From: Bremerella sp. TYQ1
Lineage (GTDB): Bacteria > Planctomycetota > Planctomycetia > Pirellulales > Pirellulaceae
Length of the DNA stretch: 64,000 bases
NCBI RefSeq assembly: GCF_020150455.1
Contig: NZ_CP083740.1
Coordinates: 3,968,001-4,032,000 of the forward strand
Direction: 5' to 3'
Shown: positions 1 through 8,759 of the stretch, in pieces
Position numbering within the stretch: the first letter of the stretch is position 1
How the letters are laid out: each line of letters starts with the position of its first letter
Notes under the pieces: generated by a model
Databases searched by the model: none
What the model was told of the DNA's origin: nothing
The model's input: only the letters and a program-made list of their open reading frames with translations
Position numbers and translations under genes: made by a program

Positions 1-47
1 TCGACTGATTCCCACACATTACCAGCCCCTGTCTTCACACAGCCTTC

Positions 48-2666
48 ATGATTCGCAAATACAATGGTGGAATGTCTCCCACTGAATCTAGCATCGACCC
101 GTATGATCGTCTGCTTCGGATTAAGACCGAAGGTAAGCCGCTTAGCTTCTACGCGCTCTTGAAAGTCGAGGACTTCGAGAAAGACATCAATTACATTCGC
201 AACCATGGCGAGAAGGCTCGCAAGCAGTTGCATTCGAAGTTTGGCGAAATCGATCCGGCTCTCTGGCGACAGGTTTTTAATCATGTCGAGGACGCCATCG
301 CCACACTCACCGATGCCGAAAAGAAAGCGGAGTACGACAAGAAGTTAGACATCGAGCAGACCGGCAACTCGATTCAAGTCGCAGGAGGCAACAACGGATC
401 GAGCCGTCACGGAATCACCAAACCAGTCGAGGCTGGGGACCGGATTCAGTGCCGCAAGTGCTCGACGCTCAATCCACCGTCACGACGCTTCTGCTCCGCA
501 TGTGGCGACGCACTTTTCACGGCCTGCCCCGATTGCGGTGGCATGAACACGGTCCACGAAAAGTTCTGTGGACAGTGTGGCGTTAACCTACAAGCTTCGG
601 TAAATGCTCAACGAGAAGCTCTGGAGTCCAAATTCGATGAAGCGGAAGCACTGCTGAAAGATGGCCGCCATGACCGTGCGTGCGATGTGCTTCGTCAGTT
701 GACCAAAGCCCAGCACGAAGGGGAAATGGAATTCGCCAAGCGGGCCGCCACGATGATCACCCAGATCACGCTTGAGAAAGAGCGACTTATCAATCGTGCC
801 CCTGAAGTAGAAGCTGAGGCCAAGCAACTTCGCGACGGAAAGCACGCCGAAAAGGCGGTCGCCCTCATTCGTGAAATTCCGAAGATCCTATGGCCTGAGT
901 CGCTCAAAGAGCTTTACGACGAAGTCAACGAAACGAAGAAGCAGATCAAGCGGCTGGCCCAAGAGATTAAAACGGCCATCCAGGAACGTCGCACTTCGCG
1001 TCTGCTACCGAAAGTTGAACGTCTGTTGGAGCTGAAGCCACACGACATTTCCGCCCAACGCTTGGCCGAAAAGCTCCGCAAGTCGCAAGATCAAGCAGAT
1101 CGTTTGAAACGAGAAAAACTTGTCGAGAAAGCGAAGCAGTACATCAAGCAGTTCCGCTATGAACGTGCCCATCAAGTGCTGACGGAAGTTCCAGAGTCGG
1201 TTCGTACCGAGAACTTCCTGAACTTCTTCGACCAGGTTTCTGAGCTGGCGTTTCTGTCTGCGGACCTGCGACGCACGACGTATGCGGATCCAATCTTGGT
1301 GGGCATGGCAAGTCGCCTGGTCAAGCTCATGCCAAAGGACAAGCATTCGATAGATCGCTTGCATAAGATTACCCAGAAATGGGAAAACGCGAGAAAGAAT
1401 CCCGGGGCTTCGACGCCTGTCTGGAATGAGCCACCCAAGCAAACCACCCTGGGTATTCCAGTCGACTTGTATCCACGCTTTCGTAATTTTAACGTAGCCG
1501 CGGTTCGCGATAACGAACATTTCGATCACTTCTCGTCGGGATTTATCGTCGCGACAGGACTTGCTCTACAAGGGCTAGGGAAAAGCAAAGTAGAGACCAA
1601 CCTTCTTCCCAATAAGTCGGGCGGCGTATTCGGCTTGATCGGAGCCGGCAAGAAAGCTCCGACAGGCGACTTGGCTTGGGGCATCGATCTTAGCAACTCC
1701 GGCCTGAAAGCGATCCTGCTCCGCAAAGAAGTTAAAGGGGACAAAAAGGAAGCGGAAACGACCATCCATATCGAGCAAATGGTCAAAGTCGAATATAAAC
1801 GCCCGCTGTCCCGTGCCGACGATGCTGACCGCCGTGGTCTTATCCAGGACGCCGTTGAACAGTTCTTTGAAACGGTTGGCAAAGACGCATTCAACGACAA
1901 GCGTGGCAAACCCATCATTTGTTTGAGCTTGCCGGCCACTGAAGTTCTAGGACGCTTTCTGGCTCTTCCTCCGGTCGAGGACAAGAAGATTCCGAAGACC
2001 GTTCAATACGAAGTTCGGCACCAGATTCCGTTCCCTATTGAAGAACTCTCTTGGGACTACCATGTCTGGGACGACGATCTGACGCCGGACGAAATGGGTT
2101 TGGAAAGCGAAGCGAAGCGGCACTGTGTCGTCGTCGCAACGCGTCTGACCAAGCTGCAGGAACGTCTCGCGTTTCTTCGTGGCCTTGGTATCACGCCCAA
2201 CTTGGTCCAAACCGACCAATTGGCAATCTACAACTTCTTCGATTACGACCTCTTCTCTGACGAATCGTATCGAGAACAACTGGAAGATACCAATCAGGCC
2301 CTTGGAATTCTCGATGTCGGTTCCGATGCAAGCCACTTGGTAATCTGTGGCCCGAATTCCATCTGGTTCCGCAGCTTAGAAGTGGGAGGCGAAAACTTCA
2401 CACGAATCCTCGTTCGCCAGATGAGCCTGACATTTACTAAAGCCGAAGAGCTCAAGAAGAAGCCTGACACGGCTGACGAAATCTTCAAGCTTTACGACGT
2501 GCTCGAGCCGGTGCTAAAGAACATTTCCAAGGAAACGTCCTACTCCGTCAACACCTACTCCGGGCTCGATAGGCAGCGTCTTGCCGAAATCAAATTGATC
2601 GGCGGCGGGTCTTACATGCATGGACTTATGACATTCCTACAGCACGGCAAGTTTTTAGACGTCTAA
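48..2666 (+). CDS. PilM-like protein with J-like and double zinc-ribbon N-terminus
   Basis: The C-terminal third (about residues 541-870, from GDLAWGIDLSNSGLKAILLR) resembles the actin-like ATPase PilM of type IV pilus assembly, which sits on the cytoplasmic face of the inner membrane. Residues 31-100 resemble a J-domain (FYALLKVEDFE at the start, DAEKKAEYDKKL at the end) but lack the HPD tripeptide. Two zinc ribbons follow, with Cys 135/138/149/152 and 160/163/174/177. Residues 185-430 are charged, helical and probably coiled or TPR-like. At 872 residues it is more than twice the length of a usual PilM. The start may instead be the ATG at 72; neither has a clear ribosome binding site. No other pilus gene adjoins it in the window. 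PilM homology is fairly secure; the role of the fused domains is unknown. Confidence 0.85.
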   Translation: MIRKYNGGMSPTESSIDPYDRLLRIKTEGKPLSFYALLKVEDFEKDINYIRNHGEKARKQLHSKFGEIDPALWRQVFNHVEDAIATLTDAEKKAEYDKKLDIEQTGNSIQVAGGNNGSSRHGITKPVEAGDRIQCRKCSTLNPPSRRFCSACGDALFTACPDCGGMNTVHEKFCGQCGVNLQASVNAQREALESKFDEAEALLKDGRHDRACDVLRQLTKAQHEGEMEFAKRAATMITQITLEKERLINRAPEVEAEAKQLRDGKHAEKAVALIREIPKILWPESLKELYDEVNETKKQIKRLAQEIKTAIQERRTSRLLPKVERLLELKPHDISAQRLAEKLRKSQDQADRLKREKLVEKAKQYIKQFRYERAHQVLTEVPESVRTENFLNFFDQVSELAFLSADLRRTTYADPILVGMASRLVKLMPKDKHSIDRLHKITQKWENARKNPGASTPVWNEPPKQTTLGIPVDLYPRFRNFNVAAVRDNEHFDHFSSGFIVATGLALQGLGKSKVETNLLPNKSGGVFGLIGAGKKAPTGDLAWGIDLSNSGLKAILLRKEVKGDKKEAETTIHIEQMVKVEYKRPLSRADDADRRGLIQDAVEQFFETVGKDAFNDKRGKPIICLSLPATEVLGRFLALPPVEDKKIPKTVQYEVRHQIPFPIEELSWDYHVWDDDLTPDEMGLESEAKRHCVVVATRLTKLQERLAFLRGLGITPNLVQTDQLAIYNFFDYDLFSDESYREQLEDTNQALGILDVGSDASHLVICGPNSIWFRSLEVGGENFTRILVRQMSLTFTKAEELKKKPDTADEIFKLYDVLEPVLKNISKETSYSVNTYSGLDRQRLAEIKLIGGGSYMHGLMTFLQHGKFLDV

Positions 2667-2723
2667 GCTGTTGCCTACTGCTGGATGGATGATTCCTATC
2701 AGCTGGTGGCGGGACAACTAATA

Positions 2724-2760
2724 AAAAAAGCCATCACGCGAACTGCGCGATGGCTTTTAT
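2724..2760. terminator. Bidirectional rho-independent terminator
   Basis: The stem AAAAGCCATC(A)CGCG / CGCGATGGCTTTT has one bulged base and a 5-nt loop. It has A-rich and T-rich sides, so it can act in both directions. It lies between the converging ends of the PilM-like gene and the sulfatase gene. Confidence 0.75.
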
Positions 2761-2780
2761 GCTTAATTGAGAGACGAACC

Positions 2781-5147
2781 CTACTTCAGTTCAATGGCCA
2801 CCGTCTTCAATTGCCCGCTAAACTTAAAGGGCGTTTCATAGGTGTCATTGATCGGTGTTCCGGTATCAAAGCCGATGTCGGTCGTCTCATCCAACGTCAC
2901 ACGGTTTGGAATACTCTTTTCGACGCGTCCTTTGCCGATTGGCCTATCATTCGCGTAGAGCGTGACGTTCGCTCCTGCGAGAGGCTTGTCGGCATCAGTA
3001 ACGTATTCCATTTTCAACTGAACATCCCCGGTGGGAATCGTCTCCGCTGAGACAATCGTGTAACGATCGACGCCTGCAAGATTATAGTGATAAGTCAGCT
3101 TTCCATCTTTGACGTAAAGAGCATAGCCGCAGAAATCACCACCTTGCGTGAACAGCACTCCTTCGGCACCACCCTCCGGAACGACGACGTTCGCGGTGAT
3201 CGTGTGACTCTTATGCTTCAAGTCCGGGGAAGAGCCTTCGGTCAAGCGTAATAGATTGGGATACACAAACTTCGTGCGTCCCTGGGTTAAGCTCGGGCGA
3301 TTGTCGACTGCCAGTCGAGCTGTCTTGCGATCGTCGAGAGGCAGCACGTTGTAGCGAGACGCTTCGGCAAAGAACAATTTGACCAGTTCTTTAACCTTTT
3401 CAGGATGCTCTTTGGCAAGATCATTGGCCTGGCTGAAGTCTTCTTCGACGTGATAAAGCTCCCACGGCATCTCAAGCAGATCGGCCGGTGGATTTTCTGA
3501 TACCCATGGCACGCCGCGAAGAGCACTTGCCATCCAGCCGTCGTGGTAGATTCCTTGATTACCAAGCATCTCGAAATACTGCGTCGTACGGCGGTCCTCT
3601 GCTTTACTATCGTTGAACGTATAAGCCATGCTGATGCCCTCGACAGGTTTCTGGGCAATTCCATCCAACTGAGCAGGCGATTCTACCCCCACGACTTCGA
3701 GAATCGTGGGATAGATATCGATCACATGATGAAACTGATCGCGGACTTCCCCACGGGCCTGAATACCTTTGGGCCACGAGATTGCCATGCCATTGCGTGT
3801 TCCGCCGAAGTGGCTCGCAATCTGTTTGGTCCATTGAAACGGCGTATCCATTGCCCATGCCCACGCCGCGGGAAAATGGTTGTAATGCTTCGCACTACCC
3901 AACGTGTCGATTGCTTTCAGTTTTGCTTCGAGAGGCTCCTCAATACCATTGAAGAACGTCATCTCGTTGAGCAACCCGCTCATGCCCCCTTCAGCGCTCG
4001 AGCCATTGTCACCGGCAATGTAGATAACAAGTGTGTTGTCGAGCTCGCCGATCTCGTCAATTGCATCGACAACACGTCCTACTTCGTTATCGGTATGGGT
4101 CGTAAACGCAGCAAAGACTTCCATCATCCTCGCATAGACTTTGCGTTGATCTTCCGGAAGCGAGTCCCAAGCCGGCAGGGAATCTGGTCGTGGTGTTAGC
4201 TTCGTATCGGCTGGAATAATGCCCAACTTCTTTTGGCGAGCAAATGTCTCTTCACGGTACTTATCCCAACCTCCGTCAAATTGCCCGCGGAACTTATCAA
4301 TCCAATCCTCGGGCACTTGGTGTGGAGCATGTGTTGCCCCAGGAGCGAAATAAACAAAGAACGGCCGTTGTGGTGCTACCGACTTGGACGCACGAATCAT
4401 ACGAATCGCATGATCGGCCATGTCGGTCGTCAAGTGATAAGGACTGCCATCCTCGTTGGTCTCCGGAGCGACCATACGACGCTTGTTCTCTACAAGTGCC
4501 GGATGAAACTGATCGGTATCTCCCCCGACAAATCCGTAGAAGTAGTCAAATCCCAGTCCGTCTGCCCAGCGATCGAAGGGCCCCACGATGCTCGTTTCCC
4601 AATCTGGCACATTATGATTTTTGCCAAACCAGGCATTCATATATCCATTCTCGCGCAATACTTCGGCAAACGTTCCTGCCGAAGCGGGGATAATCCCGGT
4701 GTACCCTGGAAAGCCTGTTCCTGCTTCGCCGATTACTCCCGATCCGACCGAATGATGATTGCGACCAGTCAGCAGAGCGGCCCGTGTGGGCGAGCAGAGA
4801 GCCGTCGTGTGAAAGCGATTGTAGATAATGCCGTTCTTGGCAATCCGATCAAGCGTTGGCGTAGGAGCCGCACCGCCGAATGTGCTGCACTGCCCAAAGC
4901 CGCAATCATCGATCAAGACGATCAAAATATTGGGCGGATCTTCAAGGCCGTAGGTTTGCGGCACATCCAACTTCGGCTTAACCGCGACCGAGTCCTTATA
5001 GGTCAGCCCGATCTTCCCCTGAAACGGCTGCTCCGGCCGTGGCAAGACTTCTTGAGCCCAAAGCGAATTGGCAAGGATCGTAAGCGAGGCAAAAGCAGCA
5101 ATGCATAATCCAGGCATTGCGAATCGTCGACAGAACATGGTGCGCAA
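2781..5147 (-). CDS. Arylsulfatase, Cys-type, exported
   Basis: This is a sulfatase of the alkaline-phosphatase superfamily, hydrolysing sulfate esters in the periplasm or outside the cell. Residues 1-31 form a signal peptide ending at LWAQ. The metal site starts with ILIVLIDDCGFG (Asp 80/81). The formylglycine motif is CSPTRAALLTGR with Cys118, so an unlinked maturation enzyme is needed; none is in the window. At 788 residues it is long: after the catalytic domain come about 150 residues of beta-rich sequence (from roughly residue 640) as in large bacterial arylsulfatases of the AtsA type. It is a single gene that ends at a shared terminator. The natural substrate cannot be told from sequence; sulfated algal polysaccharide or arylsulfate are both possible. 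Confidence 0.93.
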   Translation of the reverse strand: MRTMFCRRFAMPGLCIAAFASLTILANSLWAQEVLPRPEQPFQGKIGLTYKDSVAVKPKLDVPQTYGLEDPPNILIVLIDDCGFGQCSTFGGAAPTPTLDRIAKNGIIYNRFHTTALCSPTRAALLTGRNHHSVGSGVIGEAGTGFPGYTGIIPASAGTFAEVLRENGYMNAWFGKNHNVPDWETSIVGPFDRWADGLGFDYFYGFVGGDTDQFHPALVENKRRMVAPETNEDGSPYHLTTDMADHAIRMIRASKSVAPQRPFFVYFAPGATHAPHQVPEDWIDKFRGQFDGGWDKYREETFARQKKLGIIPADTKLTPRPDSLPAWDSLPEDQRKVYARMMEVFAAFTTHTDNEVGRVVDAIDEIGELDNTLVIYIAGDNGSSAEGGMSGLLNEMTFFNGIEEPLEAKLKAIDTLGSAKHYNHFPAAWAWAMDTPFQWTKQIASHFGGTRNGMAISWPKGIQARGEVRDQFHHVIDIYPTILEVVGVESPAQLDGIAQKPVEGISMAYTFNDSKAEDRRTTQYFEMLGNQGIYHDGWMASALRGVPWVSENPPADLLEMPWELYHVEEDFSQANDLAKEHPEKVKELVKLFFAEASRYNVLPLDDRKTARLAVDNRPSLTQGRTKFVYPNLLRLTEGSSPDLKHKSHTITANVVVPEGGAEGVLFTQGGDFCGYALYVKDGKLTYHYNLAGVDRYTIVSAETIPTGDVQLKMEYVTDADKPLAGANVTLYANDRPIGKGRVEKSIPNRVTLDETTDIGFDTGTPINDTYETPFKFSGQLKTVAIELK

Positions 5148-5403
5148 CTCCTACTAGTCGTAGCGATGCAAGAAGCCCCCGAAACGCAGCTAATGGCGAC
5201 TGGCCTATGTGCCAAGATATCGGCGCTGGCAATCGAAAGAAAGCAATTTCGCGAGAACTTCAAGCGTTGCCGCAGTACGAAATAGCGTTTAGCAATTCGC
5301 TTTTAGTCCAGCATCGCCCAAAATAAGGCCGGACACAGAAGTCCGTAAGCCCTGAGGCAACCGACCCTGTGCAATAGGTTGCCGTAGATTGTTCAGAACC
5401 GAG

Positions 5404-5850
5404 CTATTTACTGGCAAGCTCAAAATCGTAGACCAACTTTTCAGAAGACACGTTTACTTTTAGTTCCGAGTCTTTGTTGTACCGCTTCGGCAGTTGCTCT
5501 TTCTTTTTGCTTCCCGTTTCCATCTCGCCTACTTCTTCCTCGCCACCTTCGGTGATCGGTCCGGTCGTTGTGATACTGACCGTCTTATCACCTGGAGTGA
5601 CCCCCATCATGACACTATCGAATTGCAGTTCGTAGTAGCCTTGGGCGTCGGTGTAAGCAAACGAGAAGGTAAAGTTTTCGTTGTCCTTGAACTTAACCGT
5701 GGCACCTTCCAACGGCTCTCCATCCAGGGTCACAGTTCCTGACACAGGCAGCAGCGTCACCGAGCCATAGTCGACTTGGCCTCCACCGCAACCTGAGAGC
5801 ATCAGCACGATTCCACTGAACAGCAAAGGGACGAATGTATTACGGAACAT
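5404..5850 (-). CDS. Small lipoprotein with carboxypeptidase-regulatory-like fold
   Basis: The product is 148 residues from the ATG at 5850, which places the lipobox LSGC at Cys21; the longer reading frame reaching 5907 would bury the signal. After the Cys comes a beta-sandwich segment of transthyretin/carboxypeptidase-regulatory type (VSGTVTLDGEPLEGATVKF ... DAQGYYEL), followed by a Glu/Lys-rich linker. It lies downstream of the DUF1559 pseudopilin gene on the same strand, 177 bp apart. This pairing is common in planctomycetes. The function is unknown; the protein is predicted to be a membrane-anchored surface or periplasmic protein. Confidence 0.8.
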   Translation of the reverse strand: MFRNTFVPLLFSGIVLMLSGCGGGQVDYGSVTLLPVSGTVTLDGEPLEGATVKFKDNENFTFSFAYTDAQGYYELQFDSVMMGVTPGDKTVSITTTGPITEGGEEEVGEMETGSKKKEQLPKRYNKDSELKVNVSSEKLVYDFELASK

Positions 5851-6027
5851 GGCGACAAATATCTCACACATTAGAACGCAAAGGATTGGGTAAATTCGCC
5901 TCGACAAAACAATTCGCGAAGTCAGGCATTCCGATCAGTAGAATGCCTGAAAAGTCGAAAGAGCTTTTCCTCGTCTGTCATCTCGTCCATCGGACCGGCA
6001 TCGAGGAAGGCGATCGTTCGCCACGAT

Positions 6028-6981
6028 TTAGAAGCTGCCGGTGACTTCGCCACCTCTGCGGCTTCCGAGACCACGATAAATCTGAATGTCGATCGTTTCT
6101 GGCAGGAACTGCACCGATCCATCACCGAAGCAGAACATTGCACCGCCTGGGTGGTAGCTGCCAAAAGCGATTTCAGCGATCACGCCGACCTGAGTTGGAT
6201 CGAGAACCGAGTTCATCTTTGGCCACATCGAGCCAACACCTTCGGAGTATTCCGTGCCACCTTTGTCGCCAGGAATAGGATCCCAGCCGCCAGACTGTGG
6301 GCAACCGAACTGCCAGAAGTCCATCCCTTGACCGTCTCGAACGTAAGAAGGATCGGTCCACGATTCACCCACGACTGCCGTGTTGGTAGTACCGTCACGA
6401 ATGTCAGCGAAACGAGTTGAGCTACCGCCGTAAAGCGTTCCGTCCAAGTCTTGATGTTCCAACGCGACTTGCGGGAAGCTCGAATCGGGAATCGTTGATT
6501 CATCGTCGCTACAAGCTTGTGAAGAGGCAACGCCGCGGTAGCTGATTGGCACTCGACCAGGGATGCCCTGGTTATCGACATGCTCAGCGATCGGCATGCT
6601 AGGGCAGCGATACATCGGCACAACGGTACCACAGGCCGTTTCGTTCGGGCTGCCATCGGTTTGCCAGTTGCCATCGCCACTCTCGGCCCAGATCAAAGTC
6701 TCGTAGATGTTGTTCTGTTCCAATTGAGGAAGGATTGGTGCTGTCCAAAGGGCTTCCAACTTGTTGAACCCGAAAACAAACGATCCATGCACGTCGTGGT
6801 AGTTATGCAGTGCGAGACCGACCTGCTTGAGATTGTTTCGGCAACTCGAACGTCGTGCGGCTTCTCGGGCCTGCTGCACAGCCGGCAACAACAGCGCGAT
6901 CAGCACGCCAATAATGGCAATCACAACAAGTAACTCAACCAGCGTAAAACCACGTTGTCGGAATGTTCCTGTGGTCTGCAT
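6028..6981 (-). CDS. DUF1559 pseudopilin-like protein
   Basis: The N-terminus has a type IV prepilin cleavage site (RQRG|FTLVELLVVIAIIGVLIALL; Gly11, with Glu five residues into the mature part) followed by the hydrophobic helix. The helix continues into the DUF1559 signature with NLKQVGLALHNYHD, and the family C-terminal signature HPGGAMFCFGDGSVQFL is also present. At 317 residues it has normal family length. Planctomycetes carry many copies of this family, probably processed by a prepilin peptidase and presented on the cell surface, but the role is unproven. A GGAG-type ribosome binding site lies just upstream of the ATG at 6981. The downstream lipoprotein gene is probably co-transcribed. 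Confidence 0.92.
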   Translation of the reverse strand: MQTTGTFRQRGFTLVELLVVIAIIGVLIALLLPAVQQAREAARRSSCRNNLKQVGLALHNYHDVHGSFVFGFNKLEALWTAPILPQLEQNNIYETLIWAESGDGNWQTDGSPNETACGTVVPMYRCPSMPIAEHVDNQGIPGRVPISYRGVASSQACSDDESTIPDSSFPQVALEHQDLDGTLYGGSSTRFADIRDGTTNTAVVGESWTDPSYVRDGQGMDFWQFGCPQSGGWDPIPGDKGGTEYSEGVGSMWPKMNSVLDPTQVGVIAEIAFGSYHPGGAMFCFGDGSVQFLPETIDIQIYRGLGSRRGGEVTGSF

Positions 6982-7585
6982 TGATAGTCTCCAACAAATC
7001 GAATAAATGAAAAATGACTTCGAGCGTTTAGGGGTGCCTCACGACTATTGCTCGCGATGTTCCACCCCACTGGGGAGACTTATTGCCCACTGACTTCAGC
7101 AAGCACTTTAGCCCCAGCATCCCCTTAGTTCACAAAAGTATCTTGAAGGTCACCCAGGGGTAACAGGGACTATTTGCGCCGAATTCAGAGACATCTTTTG
7201 ACGCAATTCTTAAGATATCTTCATGCTTCAATTTCGTTCGGAAGATCTCGGGAGAAACGAATCACTGTCCAGCATGGTCCAAAAACTTAACAAAGCACTC
7301 TTGTGGTAGACCGCATCAAGCCATGAAATTTCGAACGGATGGTCAACACCTCAGCAGTGGGGAGGCGAAGTCCCAAATGTGCGGGAACAGCGTTCTCATG
7401 ACGGTAACTTACCCCTCAAAAGTTGTTCAACCAGCGAAAGAAACTTGATCATCATTGGTCAAATTGGACCAGGATATGCTTGTCTTATAGCTCGACTTAG
7501 GTACTGTGCGAGGTAAGAACCTATTTGATTCTCAGTCACGGACTTTTCCTCTCTTTTTCTTGTCACTCGATTTCCCTAGTCCCCT
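6982..7585. other. 604-bp spacer between divergent DUF1559 and regulator genes
   Basis: I find no credible gene here. The region should hold the promoters of both divergent genes. The only clear structure is a short palindrome at 7456-7471, listed separately. A small CCCC/GGGG hairpin near 7062-7075 is too short to interpret. Confidence 0.6.
7456..7490 (+). promoter_or_regulatory. Candidate promoter with overlapping palindrome upstream of regulator
   Basis: TGGTC-6-GACCA forms a short palindrome (7456-7471). It overlaps a possible -35 box TTGGAC (7464-7469), and TTATAG follows at 7485-7490 with a short 15-bp spacer. Position, about 95-130 bp upstream of the XylR-type gene, would suit autoregulation. 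The match is weak. Confidence 0.3.
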
Positions 7586-8749
7586 ATGTCCGCTAATCCG
7601 GAACTTCAAATTGCCTTACTGATTCAGACCTCAACGGCATGGAGCCGCCAGGTGGTCGCCGGCATCGCTGAGCAAGGAATTGAGAAGGGTCCATTCGATT
7701 TCTGGATCGAGCCGCGAGGCTTTTATGAATCACTACGGCTCCCTCCGTACTGGAAAGGGGATGGAGTGATATGCCGGCTCTCCGATAACGAGTTGGCCGA
7801 GGAGATCCGCAAACGTCAACTTCCCGCGGTGAATATCTCTTGGCTGGGCGAGCACTCCGCGGATATTCCCAAAGTCGTTTCCGATGAAGTCGCATGCGGC
7901 CACATGGCTGCCGACTTCTTCTTATCGAATGGCTGGGCCAATTTCGGGTTGATTGGAAGCCCTCCTTCGCTCGACTATTCCGATCGAGTGGAAGGAGCAT
8001 TCAAAGAGCGAATTGAACAAGCCGGCATGCGTGTTGAGACGTTCGCTCAGCCGCCTGAGAACCGCCTGTTGGATTTAGGCGATCGATACTCTGACATGAT
8101 CGTCTGGCTGAACGAAATCCCGAAGCCAGCCGCCATTCTCGTCTGGACGACACTCATCGGTCACGAGATTATGAAGATCTGCAATCGGATGAAGCTCTCA
8201 GTTCCCGATGACGTGGCCATACTTGCCGTCGAGGTCGATCCTCTGATTTCGTCACTCGCCCCGAGTCCGATTGCGTATGTCGACCAATCTCCTCGCCGCG
8301 TCGGATCGGTGGCATTGAACCTTCTATTGGATCTAATCGCAGGGAAAGAGGCTCCCGAGAATCCACTGCTCATTCCTCCACGCAGAATCGCAGAACTTGC
8401 GTCGGTCGATACGACGTTTGCCGAAGACCCCTTGGTCCGTGATGCGGTTAAGTTTATTCGCGAGATGTCGGATAGGCCGATTCAGGTTTCAGACGTTGCA
8501 TCCGCCGTTGCTACATCGCGTCGCGTCTTAGAGCAACGATTCGAAAAGACTTTGCAGCGTTCGCCAGCCGATATGATTCGCAGCACGCGACTGGCGCGCG
8601 CTAAGCACTTGCTCTCGGAATCGTCGTTGTCGATCAACGAAATCTCGCAGATCACAGGCTTCATGCACCAGAAGACATTCCATCGTTTCTTTAAACGAGA
8701 AACCGGATTGACCCCCAGCGAATATCGCTCGCAGCCTGTCCGGTCTTAG
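7586..8749 (+). CDS. XylR-type AraC family transcriptional regulator
   Basis: Residues about 8-275 resemble the periplasmic-binding-protein/LacI-type ligand domain of XylR (QIALLIQTSTAWSRQVVAGI at the start). Residues about 285-387 are an AraC-type double helix-turn-helix, with VSDVASAVATSRRVLEQRFEK in the first and INEISQITGFMHQKTFHRFF in the second, ending in GLTPSEYR. The length (387) fits this architecture. In the family, sugar binding changes DNA looping and activates sugar-catabolic genes. Here no sugar-utilisation operon adjoins it: the neighbours are a DUF1559 gene and the DUF4159 gene. The ligand is therefore unknown. Confidence 0.9.
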   Translation: MSANPELQIALLIQTSTAWSRQVVAGIAEQGIEKGPFDFWIEPRGFYESLRLPPYWKGDGVICRLSDNELAEEIRKRQLPAVNISWLGEHSADIPKVVSDEVACGHMAADFFLSNGWANFGLIGSPPSLDYSDRVEGAFKERIEQAGMRVETFAQPPENRLLDLGDRYSDMIVWLNEIPKPAAILVWTTLIGHEIMKICNRMKLSVPDDVAILAVEVDPLISSLAPSPIAYVDQSPRRVGSVALNLLLDLIAGKEAPENPLLIPPRRIAELASVDTTFAEDPLVRDAVKFIREMSDRPIQVSDVASAVATSRRVLEQRFEKTLQRSPADMIRSTRLARAKHLLSESSLSINEISQITGFMHQKTFHRFFKRETGLTPSEYRSQPVRS

Positions 8750-8759
8750 CATTTAACGC

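Noticed and set aside
4233..5108. Open frame of 291 codons opposite the first sulfatase
   Set aside because: Shadow of the sulfatase catalytic domain, without a ribosome binding site or family signature.
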